Assembly (NCBI GenBank): GCA_029582265.1
Contig: CM055830.1
Span: 25,280,163 to 25,344,162 of the forward strand
DNA: 64,000 nt
Source: Zoroaster sp. YZ-2022
Taxonomy: Eukaryota > Echinodermata > Asteroidea > Forcipulatida > Zoroasteridae
Reading direction: 5' to 3'
The position numbers and the translations under genes are program-made. Below are positions 43,101 to 56,500 of this stretch, one piece after another. Each line of letters begins with the position of its first letter. Position 1 is the first letter of the stretch. The notes beneath the pieces were generated by a model. That model had not been told where the DNA came from. It ran no database searches and was given only the letters and a program-made list of their open reading frames with translations.

Positions 43101-46100
43101 AAATAGCAATGCCTAGCATTGCTGATTTATATATTCTAACAAAGTTGTACAATGTGCATTACACTTTCCAGAAAAATCCTATTGCATAAAATATATAGGC
43201 CTGTAAATGAACTATTCAATTATTTTAACCCTAAACTTGAATAACATTATACAAAAATAATAAACTAGAGAGAAGTGTGACAAACACTATGTGTTCGGGA
43301 GTGACGGTAATTGGTGACCTCATCAATTGGGATCAATGAAGAAATGTGACGTTATAGGATTCGTCAAATGTGTATTTCGATACAATACATCCATGTTCAA
43401 ATTACCACAATGGCAGGATTGTTATTTTTCAATTTGCGGTTGGCATCGGAAATGAAGAGCAAGTCATTTTCATGACTGTTCATATTTCTGAAGTCCTTCA
43501 CGATGTATATTTTCAGGTTTTTTAATTGAGATATGAATGTTTGAAATATTAAATATTAAGTGAATGTCTAATCAGTGTCATGAATGTACGCAATTCTTGG
43601 GATTTTCACGATCTACTAAAATCGTACAAAGATTGTGAATTGATCTTTTGTTGTTGTTGGGATATAATTTTTTGAAATATTATACTTTGTTTTATTCTCC
43701 ATGGTTCAAGATTCATGACTCAAGATTCAAGATTCGATAATTCATGTTTGATGTCACCAGGTGGCGCTGTTACCTATGATGACGTCATCAATTGAATATA
43801 ATTATTTGTTAAGATCTTTCGTATGAGGTGTAGATAGTAAACAAGTAAATCAATTTTAGAATACTTTATTATTTCGTCCCATTGTTTGTTTATCATTTCG
43901 CCTGTTTATATGTACTTTATGAAAGGTGAAAACAGTATTAAATTATAGTTTTGCTTCCTCATAAGTTGATGTATTCAACAACTTTTATTTGTTTTGTGTA
44001 ATGTGTATGTAGGCCTACATGTTAAATTATTTAATTTTCAAATAAACAAAGTAGTTAACTGTTTAATAATAATATACAAACATATTAATCAATAACCAAT
44101 GCTCAGTTTCATGCCACTGCATACTATGGCATTCTGTGCTTATGATAATCATTTACCACTTACAGGTTTGAGCGCTGAATTTCTGCACTAGCTGCGTACC
44201 TGGGGAATCCTTAGTTATGCGAAGTACACATGTACACAGCCAAAATTCACATGCTACATCACTCTTAAAAATAATACACTTATGCAAGCACCACCTATTT
44301 TTGCGCTGATTTATTGCTTATAGTAAGCAGCGCTATGAAACTGTGCCAAGATATGTTTCTTCCTTTTTACTTTTTTGATGCCGAAAAAAAGATGTTATTT
44401 TGCAATGAACCTTTGTGAATCTATCAAAATCCAACAACATTATAAGTTAATTCAAAGACATTTCGCTATAAAACTTCAGAGAATATGAAGGTGAACAACT
44501 CAGTGGAATGCATGCACCAAACTGAAAGAGAAATTATTGATATTTTAATTCCCGTCAGTCAGGAGTCAGAAGATTTAGATTCATTGTCTGTATTTCAGTC
44601 TATAAAGATGGAAAGGAGTTTGCAGGGACAAGATATAAGTTACAACTTACACTTTGCATACTGTGGGGTGGACTTTGTAGGGACAAAAGGTCATGAAAAG
44701 TTACACTTTGTATAATTACACTTTTATATTACACAAGTTAAAACAACAATACAATCTTGTGCCCTCATGTATAAATCTCTCCACCGCATGTATGTACCTC
44801 TACTAAGACAGAGTTTTGATATCAGTTAAAAGTTGTATCACCCAGGGGTTAAATGGGTACCTGTGAAGGCAGAGATGGTTTGCTCTCTATGCGCTAGAAA
44901 TGGCAGCAATTGAGCTGTATACTCCCCAGGGAGCTGAGATGGTTTCAGGAATGATTTATGAGCCTTATGAGCCTTATGAGCAGGGATAATAATATAATGC
45001 GCCTTGAGCGCCACTTAGTTGGTGGATACGTGCGCTATATAAATCTATACATTATTATTATTATTATTATGTGTTATGTAAAATAAATAAATAATATGTG
45101 ATTAATAGAATACTTTGCTTTGTCATGTCTGTATTGCTTTTTAAAATATCTACTTCTTTTTCAAGAACAAGAGGGAAGTAACTAAAGAGAAATGAGTCAA
45201 GCTGTTAGCGTTTTATGGATAACCATAATTTGATAAGCTTATTAACCAGACCATTTGATAACTTTTAATAAACCAACAATTTAATTGACTTACTTAAAAG
45301 AGAATGATTTTCTTTGTTGCGATAATATATACAAATTTTGATTAGATTGACCTTTTTAAAGCATGTCTCTGAACGTGCTTTTGAAGTAATTAATATTTTA
45401 TGTTTAAACAACAGTTATTTGACACCTGATGACGTCATCATACTTCTGTGTCATCTACTTGTTAAGGTCTCAGTGCATGCCAAGTTTCAAGTTCATGGGA
45501 AGTTAGCAAGTATTTTGTGTGTGTGGACAATAGACGGGGAGAAGGAGAAATAAAACTCGCGCAAAACAATAGGTGCTACGGGATGATGCACGACCACACA
45601 TTATTCACAATGCATTGGCAACAGAGGGCGCTATCACACACACCGCTCCCGGTTTCCCCGTAATGAATGGTGGTTTGAATAATTCATGTCTCAGATGAAC
45701 CTCGTTCGTTGATTGGTTCACCCGCAGTCAGTGCTGTCTTAGAGCCACGTGCGTTGAAGTGCGGCAACCGACCATGTGCGCGGAACTCGTCTAAAGGCGC
45801 GGGGTGGGGGTATATCCCCGTTTTCGCTGTCCTTCATCTTCCGTTTTGGATACACGATTGCGTTGAAACTTCAGAATTAGATTGTTTTCTTTATTTTCTA
45901 TCCATAAACAAGTATTTGGGCTATTTCGGAAGAAGGATTTTTGAGATGGCAAAATAATATTTATTTCACTCTGTTGTAAAATGTTTCTGTGACGTAGTGA
46001 TGACATCATCAATAATATTTTTGAAAAGGTCACATGTCAATAAAGATTTCATTCACAGAAACCATGTTGACATTGCCTAATATATTGGCTCTGGAATTTG

Positions 46101-49100
46101 TTTCTTTTCAACTTCCGGTTTGGACCGGAAGACAAGGTCAAAATGGGGTCATGTCTGTGCAAATGTTGTTTGATAATTCAAGACCTTTCCGATAATGTAT
46201 AGATTATTAAAATCCATTGTGTAGTTAAGGATTTATGATTTTTTAAAATATTAAACTTTGATTTTAAGTAATTCGATATCTGATGACGTCATCATGACGT
46301 CACAACTTCTGTTTCATCTACACATTAGGGTCTAAGTATATGTCAATTTCCAAGTTCATGTGAAGTTCGCAAGTATGTGTTTTTTGTAGACAATCGGGGT
46401 TGAGAAGGAGAAGAAAAAAAACCCGTACAAAAACAATAGGTTTTCGGGTAATACCCGAACACCTAAAAAACACCGAGGTCATAGTGTTCGTGTAGGCCTA
46501 TGTAAAATATCGTATTTAATCTCAAATCTCAACTGACCTTACTTTCGCTAACTTTCACTTTCCATCCCATCTTCCATCCACTGTTCCCACTTGTTGTCAA
46601 CACAAGGCCTTACTATTATTTTAACCATCTACTATATTAGATCTAAGGCTTTGCATGGTTGAGTATGATATCGTTTCGGTTTGAGGTAACACCATGTGTT
46701 TATCTCAACTATCACTAACTGAGGTACAGGTTCTGAGAAGAACCTTATCGGGCAACCCCTTCTCGGGGTCTTCTCCCCGAGAAGATCCCAGGATTCTCCC
46801 TGAACCACGTTCTCACTTAGCGATAGTTGAGAAACAAGTTAACCGATATTGGTTCTCCCCGAACCATAATCTCACTTAGCGACAGTTGAGATACGAGTTG
46901 TGCGATAAGGTTCTTTTCAGAACCTGTACCTCAGCTTCGCGATAGTTGAGATAAGCTATACTGATTTGATGTTGCCCTTACCCCCGACGTATGTATAATG
47001 AAGCACTGTATACTCAGTGCTTTCCGAGTGACTGTGGACAAAATCCACAGTCGACTGTGGCTACATTGTCATGAAAACTTAACTGGATACATTTTGAAAT
47101 GTTAACCACAACCATGGCTTTTCTTAGTAATCTATAAATTAACTACTGTTGTAAGCTGCATTTCTCACAGAAAGTGTTGCTAAAAACGCTATATAGCTAC
47201 ATGAAGCACTTCACACAAAAGGTTACTGGATTGCATGCGTCTTTAATCTAATTAGCAGTACCCTCCGCTGTACCCATTTTTGAACAAGTTATTTTGGTTA
47301 TTTTAAAACCATAATATGGACATTTATTGTGGAAAATGTTATTTTCGTAATAATTAGGTGTTCAGGTTTTTCCAGAGACAAAAACATAGTTGCAGAGTTC
47401 ACAGAACCTTAAAACTTAACACATAGTTAGACCTTAACATGTAGTTTCAAGTTGTGACGTCATGGTGAGGTCATCATATATCGAATTACACTAAATCAAA
47501 GTTTAATAATTCAAAAAATCATATCTCATGAACCACAAAAGATATTTTCAAAATTTTTGCATCATCGTATAGATCTTGAATTATGTGACATTTCGTACAC
47601 AGATATGACCCCAATCTGACCTCTCCTTCCGGTCGAAACCGGAAGTTTAATATTTAAAAAAATCGTATCTCATTAACCACAGAAGATATTTTCACAATCT
47701 TTTCATCATCTTAAAGATCATGAACTGTGTCACATTTCGTTCACAAACATGGCATTAATATGACCTCTCCTTCCGGTCGAAACCGGAAGTTTAAGTGAAA
47801 GCATATTCTGAAGCACTGTTCTGAAGCACTATTCGCACGCACACGTACACGGCCTTTTCCACACATCATTTATGCATACATAGAGCACGAGGCAGTAGTC
47901 TTAAGTTGAGACGCACGCCAAAATGAACTCCATAGTCGTATTATAGTCTCTTGTCAAGTCGCACGCGGCACCACGGATGCGAGTTTTGTCGTGAAACTTT
48001 TTTGAAGAGAAAACCACATTTGCAAAGTTCAGACTAACTTATAACTTCATAACTACTTTTACGTTGACGTAAAGGTAAATATATTTAATGTCATAATGAA
48101 GTTGTGATGTCATGATGACGTCATCATCGTATTATATAAAATACAGTTTAATAATTTTAAAAATCAAATCTCATGAACCACACCAGATAAATTAACAATC
48201 TTTGCATCATCGTATAGACCTCGAATTATGTGACATTTCACAACTTTAGTTGATGACGTCATCATATATGATGACAGCCAAACACCTTGAGTTTGTTTTC
48301 TATAAACTCAATACCTTTAGTTGTATATTGGTTATGAAAATTGGAACGATGTTTTCGTGAGTAAAATCGATACATTTATGTCATAAATAAACACAAATTG
48401 CAAATATTTTATTATTTTTTTATTATAAAAGTAGTAAGAATTACATTTATAAATTTTAACTATTAATAATTTCACAAATAACCAACAAATTAAATTTGTT
48501 ATTGTTTTAATGTTCAGGTGTTAGAGAACTTAGGGGTTTGGCCACAAATTCGCCGACTAGCAGGAGCCAGTGCCGGTGCAATGTGGGCAGTTCTTCTTGG
48601 TGTTGGATACACCTCTTATGACGTAGAAGAGTTCCTTAGTCTTGATCTCAAGACGTATTTTCTTGGTGAGATTTATAAAGAAGACGGTATGCTGCATTAG
48701 TTTAAGAAATGTTGAAAACAAATTAAACCTCCTTATTTACACAATGATACAATCTCACTGAATTTCCAAAAAGGGGCCGGAACCACAGGTATGACCCTAA
48801 TCACGTCATCGAATGTTTATGTTCTACCGTCATTCAATCCGTCATTTATCAGTCATTTTCTATATTCATCTTGCGGTTTCTATATACTGACTCCTAACAT
48901 GATTTTAGAGGCATCTGGTGGTCTCTGTACACTTATTTATAACTTGATAACTGTTTATAATTTCAGACGAATATTCGTCTGGCGTTTATCTGATGTGTGC
49001 ATCATCTAGACAGTGTAATAGTACGGGAATAACAGTTTGTCGCTTGGTCTTTTCCTCAGGTTAACGACTGGTCGTTAACCTGCGGTAAAGACAAAGCGTC

Positions 49101-52100
49101 AACCTGTTATTCCCATTCATAAATGCCCGATTTCGTTTTCAAAATGTAAAAAAAAAAAAAAAAAAAAATTGTTGAATGAAGCCAAATAGAAATGGACGCA
49201 CGAAACACTTTTATAGTACATGAGTCAGGCACATTGGTTGAAATCCGCGTCGCGCGTCGCATAAACAGCTGGTGAACAGCTGGCACTAGCCTGAAGATCT
49301 ATCGTAACGCTTTGAGCTGGAGGCGCGTGAATTACGCCAGATCCTGGCCGTGCAGCCGCCATATTTCCCCGATGTTCAACTTTGACCTTGGTTGGTAGCT
49401 AGCACGCGAGCGTCGAAGCGTGACGTCAGGTCTTCACCACAACGTATCCATTCCTTGGAACCTGTCTATATCCTTGATATAGGATATAGACAGGGGCCAG
49501 TCTAAGCATACGCGCTGTTCTGATTTTGATAAGCCAGTCAATAGACTAAACCTTTGTCATGGTGCAGCTGTCTTGCTTTTCTTCCATTAACATCAATGTA
49601 TAAACCGAGGCTGGAGGGGAAAATAGTCTGGACTCTTTTTATGTTATCAGAATTAGTACTATTGTCAATGGGTAAACCTGGTATAATACAGGGAATATGA
49701 CAAAGATGGCTGTAGTGTGAGAAAGGTTTATAGGCCTACCATCCGTTAATACATCCCCACGTGATTACGTTTTGTCTAATCAGATTGTCTAACCTGTCTG
49801 GGGCATTTATTAATACATAATATTATGCTAAAACCCCAAATCGCCAAAAACAGTGGCATAGCTAGTAGGGGGGGGGGGGCAACTGGTTTCTGTATGGTCA
49901 CTTATTTATAACTTGATGAATATATGTGATTTCAGACGCATCTTGTGGTTTATGTACACTCATTCCTAACTTGATGAAGCATTATGGGTGGCATCCTGCT
50001 CGTAAATTGTATTCTTGGCTTGGAGATCGTTTGGAGCAAGCAACGGGTGACAGAGATATCACCTTCCAACAGGTATCAGCTTTAAATCACTCCATTAAGG
50101 CCACAAAAAGTTATCTGGTTTCTGGTCAAAGGGCGGCTTCAAAATCGGTGCGGTGACGCAATCTTTTTTTTGGCCAACCAGTGAAACACATCATACATGA
50201 CTGTATACGCGGTTATTAGAACCAGACCAAATTTCCCAACACACAAAATATGGCGGCAGAATTCCAATCGATCCAGCAATTTTGGCTGCAATTGGACATC
50301 GTTTCATAGCCAAATAAAAATAATAACAACTAAACATGGGTGGCACCAGAAACCTTGTTTTTGCCCTAAAGGGTCATTCTACCTTTGAGATAATCTTGAT
50401 TGGTCAAAAAAGTCTCTAGTTTCTAGTCTCCACGCGCGTCGCCTCAAACCCACGCATCGGCATTTTTAATTTTCTTCTTTTTTTGCTATAAAACGAAGTC
50501 CAATTGCAGCCAGCCAAAATTGCTGGATCGATTGGAATTCTGCTGTGCTGTGTTAAACGACTTTTTCACATAGGGGTATGAATGTTTGTGTGACCTCTCT
50601 TAGCCACCATACTTTGTCTATTACGGAAAATTTGGTCCCTGCGTATACAATCTATCACGTATTTCCCTGTTGGGGAAAAAAAGATGGCCGAAAAAAGCGC
50701 GTCACCGCACCGATGTTGAAGCCGACCGATGACCAGAAACAGGAGAATCTTCAACTCAAGCAAAGATGCATATAATTTTATTAGTGGAAAACATATCACT
50801 TGTCATCCACTACTTTCGCTATTGTGCCTTATAGCTTCCAATAATAAATAATATATTATAAATATATAAGCCCCCCCCCCCCCTTCCAGTCTTTGGTTTC
50901 TGGTCTCCGCGCATCAACATTTTTAAATGTTACTATGAAACGATGTCCAATTGCAGCCAAAATTGCTGAATCGATTGGCATTCTGCCGTGCTGTGCTTTA
51001 AATGACTTTTTCACATAGGGGTATGAACGTTTGCCCGATTTGCGAGGCCTCTCTTAGCCACCATACTTTGTATATGGGGAATTTGGTCCCCGCGTGTACA
51101 TGTATACACGTATTTCCCTGTTTTATCAAGCCCACCGATGACCAGAAACCGGAGACATTTTTTGGCCTAATACATAAATATATTACGATATACTACCCAC
51201 GAAACACAGCGTAGTGACGCTCGTAGTTCCGATCATTAGATCAACCTCGTTACTTTCGAGCAGCATCGATCCCAAAATTGATATAGACCCCAGGGGAGAA
51301 TTACGATATAATAATAATAATAAAAATAAAAATTCAAGAAGTAAAAATGAGAAACATAAACCTAATTTGCCCGTAGAATTCAATTTAACGTCTGAGCTCA
51401 TTAAATATACAAGGGAAGATAGGTAACAAGTTCCCGGATGAATTGGGCTTTTTAAAAAGTTGTTCATTATGTAATTCTTTTGCTTATGTTCCCCCACAGT
51501 GGTTTATTATGCTATCCAAAATGAGCCAGATTGCAATATTGGCGGGATTACCTATTGTAATTACAACCAGACAAGGTTGATACGTTGTCATAACCTTTTA
51601 ACCTAATGTGGTACTGGCATTTTGAAGCAAATTGGATAAGCCATCTAATCCATGTTCGTATTGTAGCTTAGCAGCCTATTATTGGTAGATATATTCAATT
51701 TGCGAATACAGTTTGCGAATTTGTGTTGGTCTTATTATTTTTTTTTTTTAGGTTTACGACCGATACAAAAGAGAAATTTGCATTGTGGTGACTAATGTGA
51801 ATCTAATGGATGTAGAATATTGTCACGTAAAAACCACACCCAATATGTCTGTCCGGTTTGCAGTGCGCATGTCTATGGCAATTCCAGGTATAGTAATTTG
51901 TTTGCAGCAATGCATATCAATGTAAAAAGCTTTTTCTGAAATTATTTTGTTGAATAAAAGATATAAATCAATTTAAAAAGGGCGTAGCAACCCGTTTTAA
52001 ATTAAATACATATGCATTTTTTCCGTTTGAAGTAAAACAATTACAGCACAGCATATGGCTAAATGCTAAGTCTAAAAATCAGCTTAATTTTTTTGTCTTA

Positions 52101-53521
52101 AACAAAATGTCCTTAATATCAAAGTAATAGAATATATTCATACTGATCCTTTTTGATGAGGGATTCATTTGTTAATGCATTTTTATACCTCAGGCTTATT
52201 TTGTGCAGTGCAGTACAAACGTTATGGTCATACAGATTTCTACGTAGATGGCGGTCTCTTGTGTAACTATCCCATACATTGCTTTGACGGTGAGCATGTT
52301 TTACTTGTAACTAATTGTTGAATTATATTATTTTATTCCATTTACGTCACGTAGTTAACGTTAACGCGTTTTTGTGGGGTTGACCTTTATGTCATAATTT
52401 AAAGGGATTCGTATAATGTCTTAAAATACATCCATACTTTATCGAGATGTGCACAGAAACCTATGTTTTAGTTAATTTCATTGTGTAATTAACAAGAATT
52501 AAAATTCAGTAAGATTTGTTTGTATTCATTCTAATGTCGAAATAAATGGATCACGTCCGTGATCCATTACAATCACGTCCGTGACCATTACAATCACGTC
52601 CGTGACCATTACAACCACGTCCGTGATCTATTACAACCACGTCCGTGACCATTACAATCACGTCCGTGACCATTACAATTACGTCCGTGACCATTACAAT
52701 CACATCCGTGGTCCATTACAATCACGTCCGTGATCCATTACAACCACGTCCGTGACCATAACAATCACGTCCGTGATCCATTAAAAGTAAAGTAAAGTAA
52801 ATTACAATAATTTGTTAGACATTGTGTAATCATTTTTCTTTTACAAATAACAACATGTCAGGCAGAATAATTTCTCAGGATGTTTGGTACCATCACCAAC
52901 TTCACATCAAGTAGCTAAGGTGTTTATTACAGTTCAGTAATTACCAAAGTGCTTTACCAAAGCGCTTTAAAATAAATCTATATGTAAATGGTTTTTAACG
53001 TTGTGTCTTTATTTAAGGTTGGTGGTTGTCCTTGAAGCAAGAAGACACTCTCTTGAGGAGACTGCAGCCATTAGAGAATGCTTCCCTTTTGATGCAGAAG
53101 AATGAACGCTTTTCACCAGTTAATGACAAGACAATTGGTCTGCTGTTGGTAGGTGGTCATGACAATAATTATGGCACAATTTATATACCCAAACTATTGT
53201 TAACAGATCGCAAAATGATATGTGGTCATAAATGGATTACAAAATAATTAACAAAATAACCCAACAAAATCAATGTTGTACAGTGTAAGCCTTTAGTATT
53301 TTCAAAGCTTAATGATCCCAATTTTACAAAAAAGGTTATATGGTGTAAAGTTAAATGATTTTAAACATCCCTTGAAATATTTTGTCATAGGCCAAACAAA
53401 AAGTCTCTAGTTTCAAAATCTGAGCGGAGACGCACTTTTGTTTGCTAATCTTTTTTTTTTTGAAAGATTAGGGGAAACGTTCACTATGTGAACAAGTCGT
53501 TTAAAACACAGCGTGGCAGAA

Positions 53522-53552
<31 letters not shown>

Positions 53553-56500
53553 CACAGAACCATAAGGTTCTGCCGTTCTGCGTGGCAGAATCTTATGTTA
53601 TTCCCAAATCGTGTACGTGAGAATTGTGATAACAAACTTTATCAACGTTCCTTCTAATTATAGGAGGAGGATAATAATAATAATAATAACAACCAACTTT
53701 ACCCTCATAGGTACCCATTTACTCCTGGGTGAAGAGAAGCAATTATGGTAAAGTGTCTTGCTCAAGGACACAAGTACCCCGGTCGCGGTCGGGATTCGAA
53801 CCCACGTTCTGATGACATCAGCCATCAGAACACAAATCCGATGGCACACCATGTGGATAATGTGAATACGATCGAAATTTCTGAATGCATTCTGGTATTT
53901 TCTTGTTAGGCCCCCCCCCCCAAAAAAAAACCCCAATTCTGCCCGATTGTGGTCCCTGCGTGTACATGTATCACGTATTTCCCTGTGGCAAAAAAAAAAA
54001 AAAAAAGAAAAAAAAAATCCCTGAAAAAAACAACAACAACAACACGTTACCGCACCAATTTTTAAGCCGACCTTTGACCAGAAACTGGAGACTTTTTTTG
54101 GCCTTAACGATAGGAATTGTTCTATAACTTGTGAGCCATAACATAATGCTGCTTTACCAGTGTTGTAACTTCACTTCAATTTATGGCTATACATGTATAA
54201 TGAAGACATTCACGTGCACAAATGAGTCATCGTCAAGAAGATACCCCTGACCTCTACTTATTATTATATCAGTGAAGACGATCAGAGCATACTGATCGAA
54301 ACGTCGAGTTGTAACCTCCAGTTCTTTTCAGAACTAATTACTACTCAATAGAGAATTTCATATTATATAGTGAATTAGATTATGACATAATGAACAAAGC
54401 CATTGTAGAGATCACAATTTGTTTTAATTGTTTTTAATGCAGTATTCTAGTGATGAACAAGACCTGATGGTTGATCAACTTTCCCTCATGAACGCAAACA
54501 TCACTCCAGCCACCAGACCTGATACCAAACTATCTAGGTAAGACCCATAGGTGTTGTACCTATACTAAAGGATACAAATGGACACTTGGTAAGACCCATA
54601 GGTAATGTACCTAATAATGGATACCCATGGACTCTATCCACCGACGGACTTACATGATATTGCACTCCAAACAACTGACCTAACCGACAAAGACAAGCTA
54701 ACTGTGATCCCAAGACCGTACCCTGGGGATTAATTTAATACCTGTATTACAAACCATGTGGTGGAGGTATGCACACTTCGTGTGACCGCGTTTGCAATGG
54801 AACGTTTGCACAACTACGCATATCGCCTTTGATCTGAAATACAATAATTGTTAAAGATGTTAAAGATGTATCCCTGTGTCTAATACTATTCTACCAAATG
54901 TTGTTTCATCTGAACATTGAATAATATTTAAGGTTTCGGCCTGGTAGCCAAAAGCCTATTGTTTTCGTTCGATTATTTTTAGGTGTTCGTGCGACAGGTT
55001 TACAAAAATAACTAGAGCTCATGTGTTTGTTAGAACAAACACACGGTGTTCGTGTCAACTTCCGGTTCAATCAAATTATCATCGATGATGTAAATCATAT
55101 TTTGCAAAGGTGTATCATCTTTTATTATAACAATATCAATTTCATATTCGAAAGACCTATCAATTTTGCAAAGGGACTGTTCACGTTGGTATGATTACGT
55201 GACGACGTAATGTTTGTACATAGCGCACACTACAGGGTTTGTACACATATGGGTTGATTCTACAATACGATGTTCTTTGTTTTCGTATGTTTGAATCGTT
55301 TGAGAATCGTTGCACACATTTAATGGAAGGGCATTAACTTGATTCGTTACATCCTTTGCATTTATCCACATACAAATTGTCTCAAACGCCTAGGGGACAA
55401 ACAATGAAATTTGTGTACAATGACTACAGTTCATGCGTTTTAAGTTTATTTCAATATATCATAAATACTAAACAAAGAACTCGGTGTCCCAATAATTATC
55501 AATATACATGTAGCCGAAACTCCTGTGTTCGTTTTCATCGAACACTTCGTTGCAATGTTGTACTATTGTAGTAATATCTGTACAGATAATACTGCAAACA
55601 ATAATGCCAAGTTCGAACAATAACAAACACCTCATCAGTCTCCTGCCACCTACTGTCCTAAAAACCTCCCACTCACAGTCTCATCTACCCACCCGTCCTG
55701 TCGATCGGGTCTTACGTTTGGACGAGTTAGTACTACTTGAACGCCTAAGGAACACACAATGCAACGTTTGTATTCAATGACTACAATTAATGCGCATTTT
55801 CAGCTTATTTCAAAATATCATAACTTTCTTAATACTAAACAAAGAACTAGCGACATCAGTGCCCAATATTATCAATACACCCAAAACCCATGTCAGTGTT
55901 TTCATCAAAAGCTTAACCTCTAGTTTCTTCTGTTTTAGGAAAACGAATACGACTTATGAAGTGAGATATTTCCCAAGATAATATAGTCAGAAGCTCGGTT
56001 TACACAGTAGTTAGGCAGGCCTATGTGTACATATGAATTTATGATGGGACCCAGCATTTATTTTCCTTTAAAGTAAAATTACATTGATCAAATGAAACTT
56101 TTCAGAAAATTGCCAGTAAAGTACCAAGCAATACTTCTTTAATGAATGCAATATACTAGTAAAACGATGCACGTTATAGTTTTACTCTGTTCTTTGCAGA
56201 CAGCGCAAAGACGTCAAATTCAAGCAGAAAGTAGCAGCCACAGAGCATAATATAGTAACTGATGCATTAAGCAAGTTTATCGCTGTATTATCTGAGAATC
56301 AACTGGACGAAGACGTCGGCGTCATCAGCAGGAAAGAGCTAGAATTAGCCTTTCAGAAGGTATACAATAATGTCTGTGAACCCAATGGTTCTGACATGTA
56401 AATAATTCAAACGTATAATGTATTACGGTACGCTACCCAAATAATAAGAACCAGAAGATGTCGAAATAAACTCACTTTGGAAGCTCTAAAAGTATTCGTT

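Noticed and set aside
44485..44715. Small protein gene in patatin intron 2
   Set aside because: No domain, no conservation evidence, short duplicated word explains its pattern.
48791..49009. Alternative exon encoding EASGGLCTLIYNL
   Set aside because: Homology to exon 4 is lost after about 17 residues and there is no matching donor; kept as a finding, not as coding exon.
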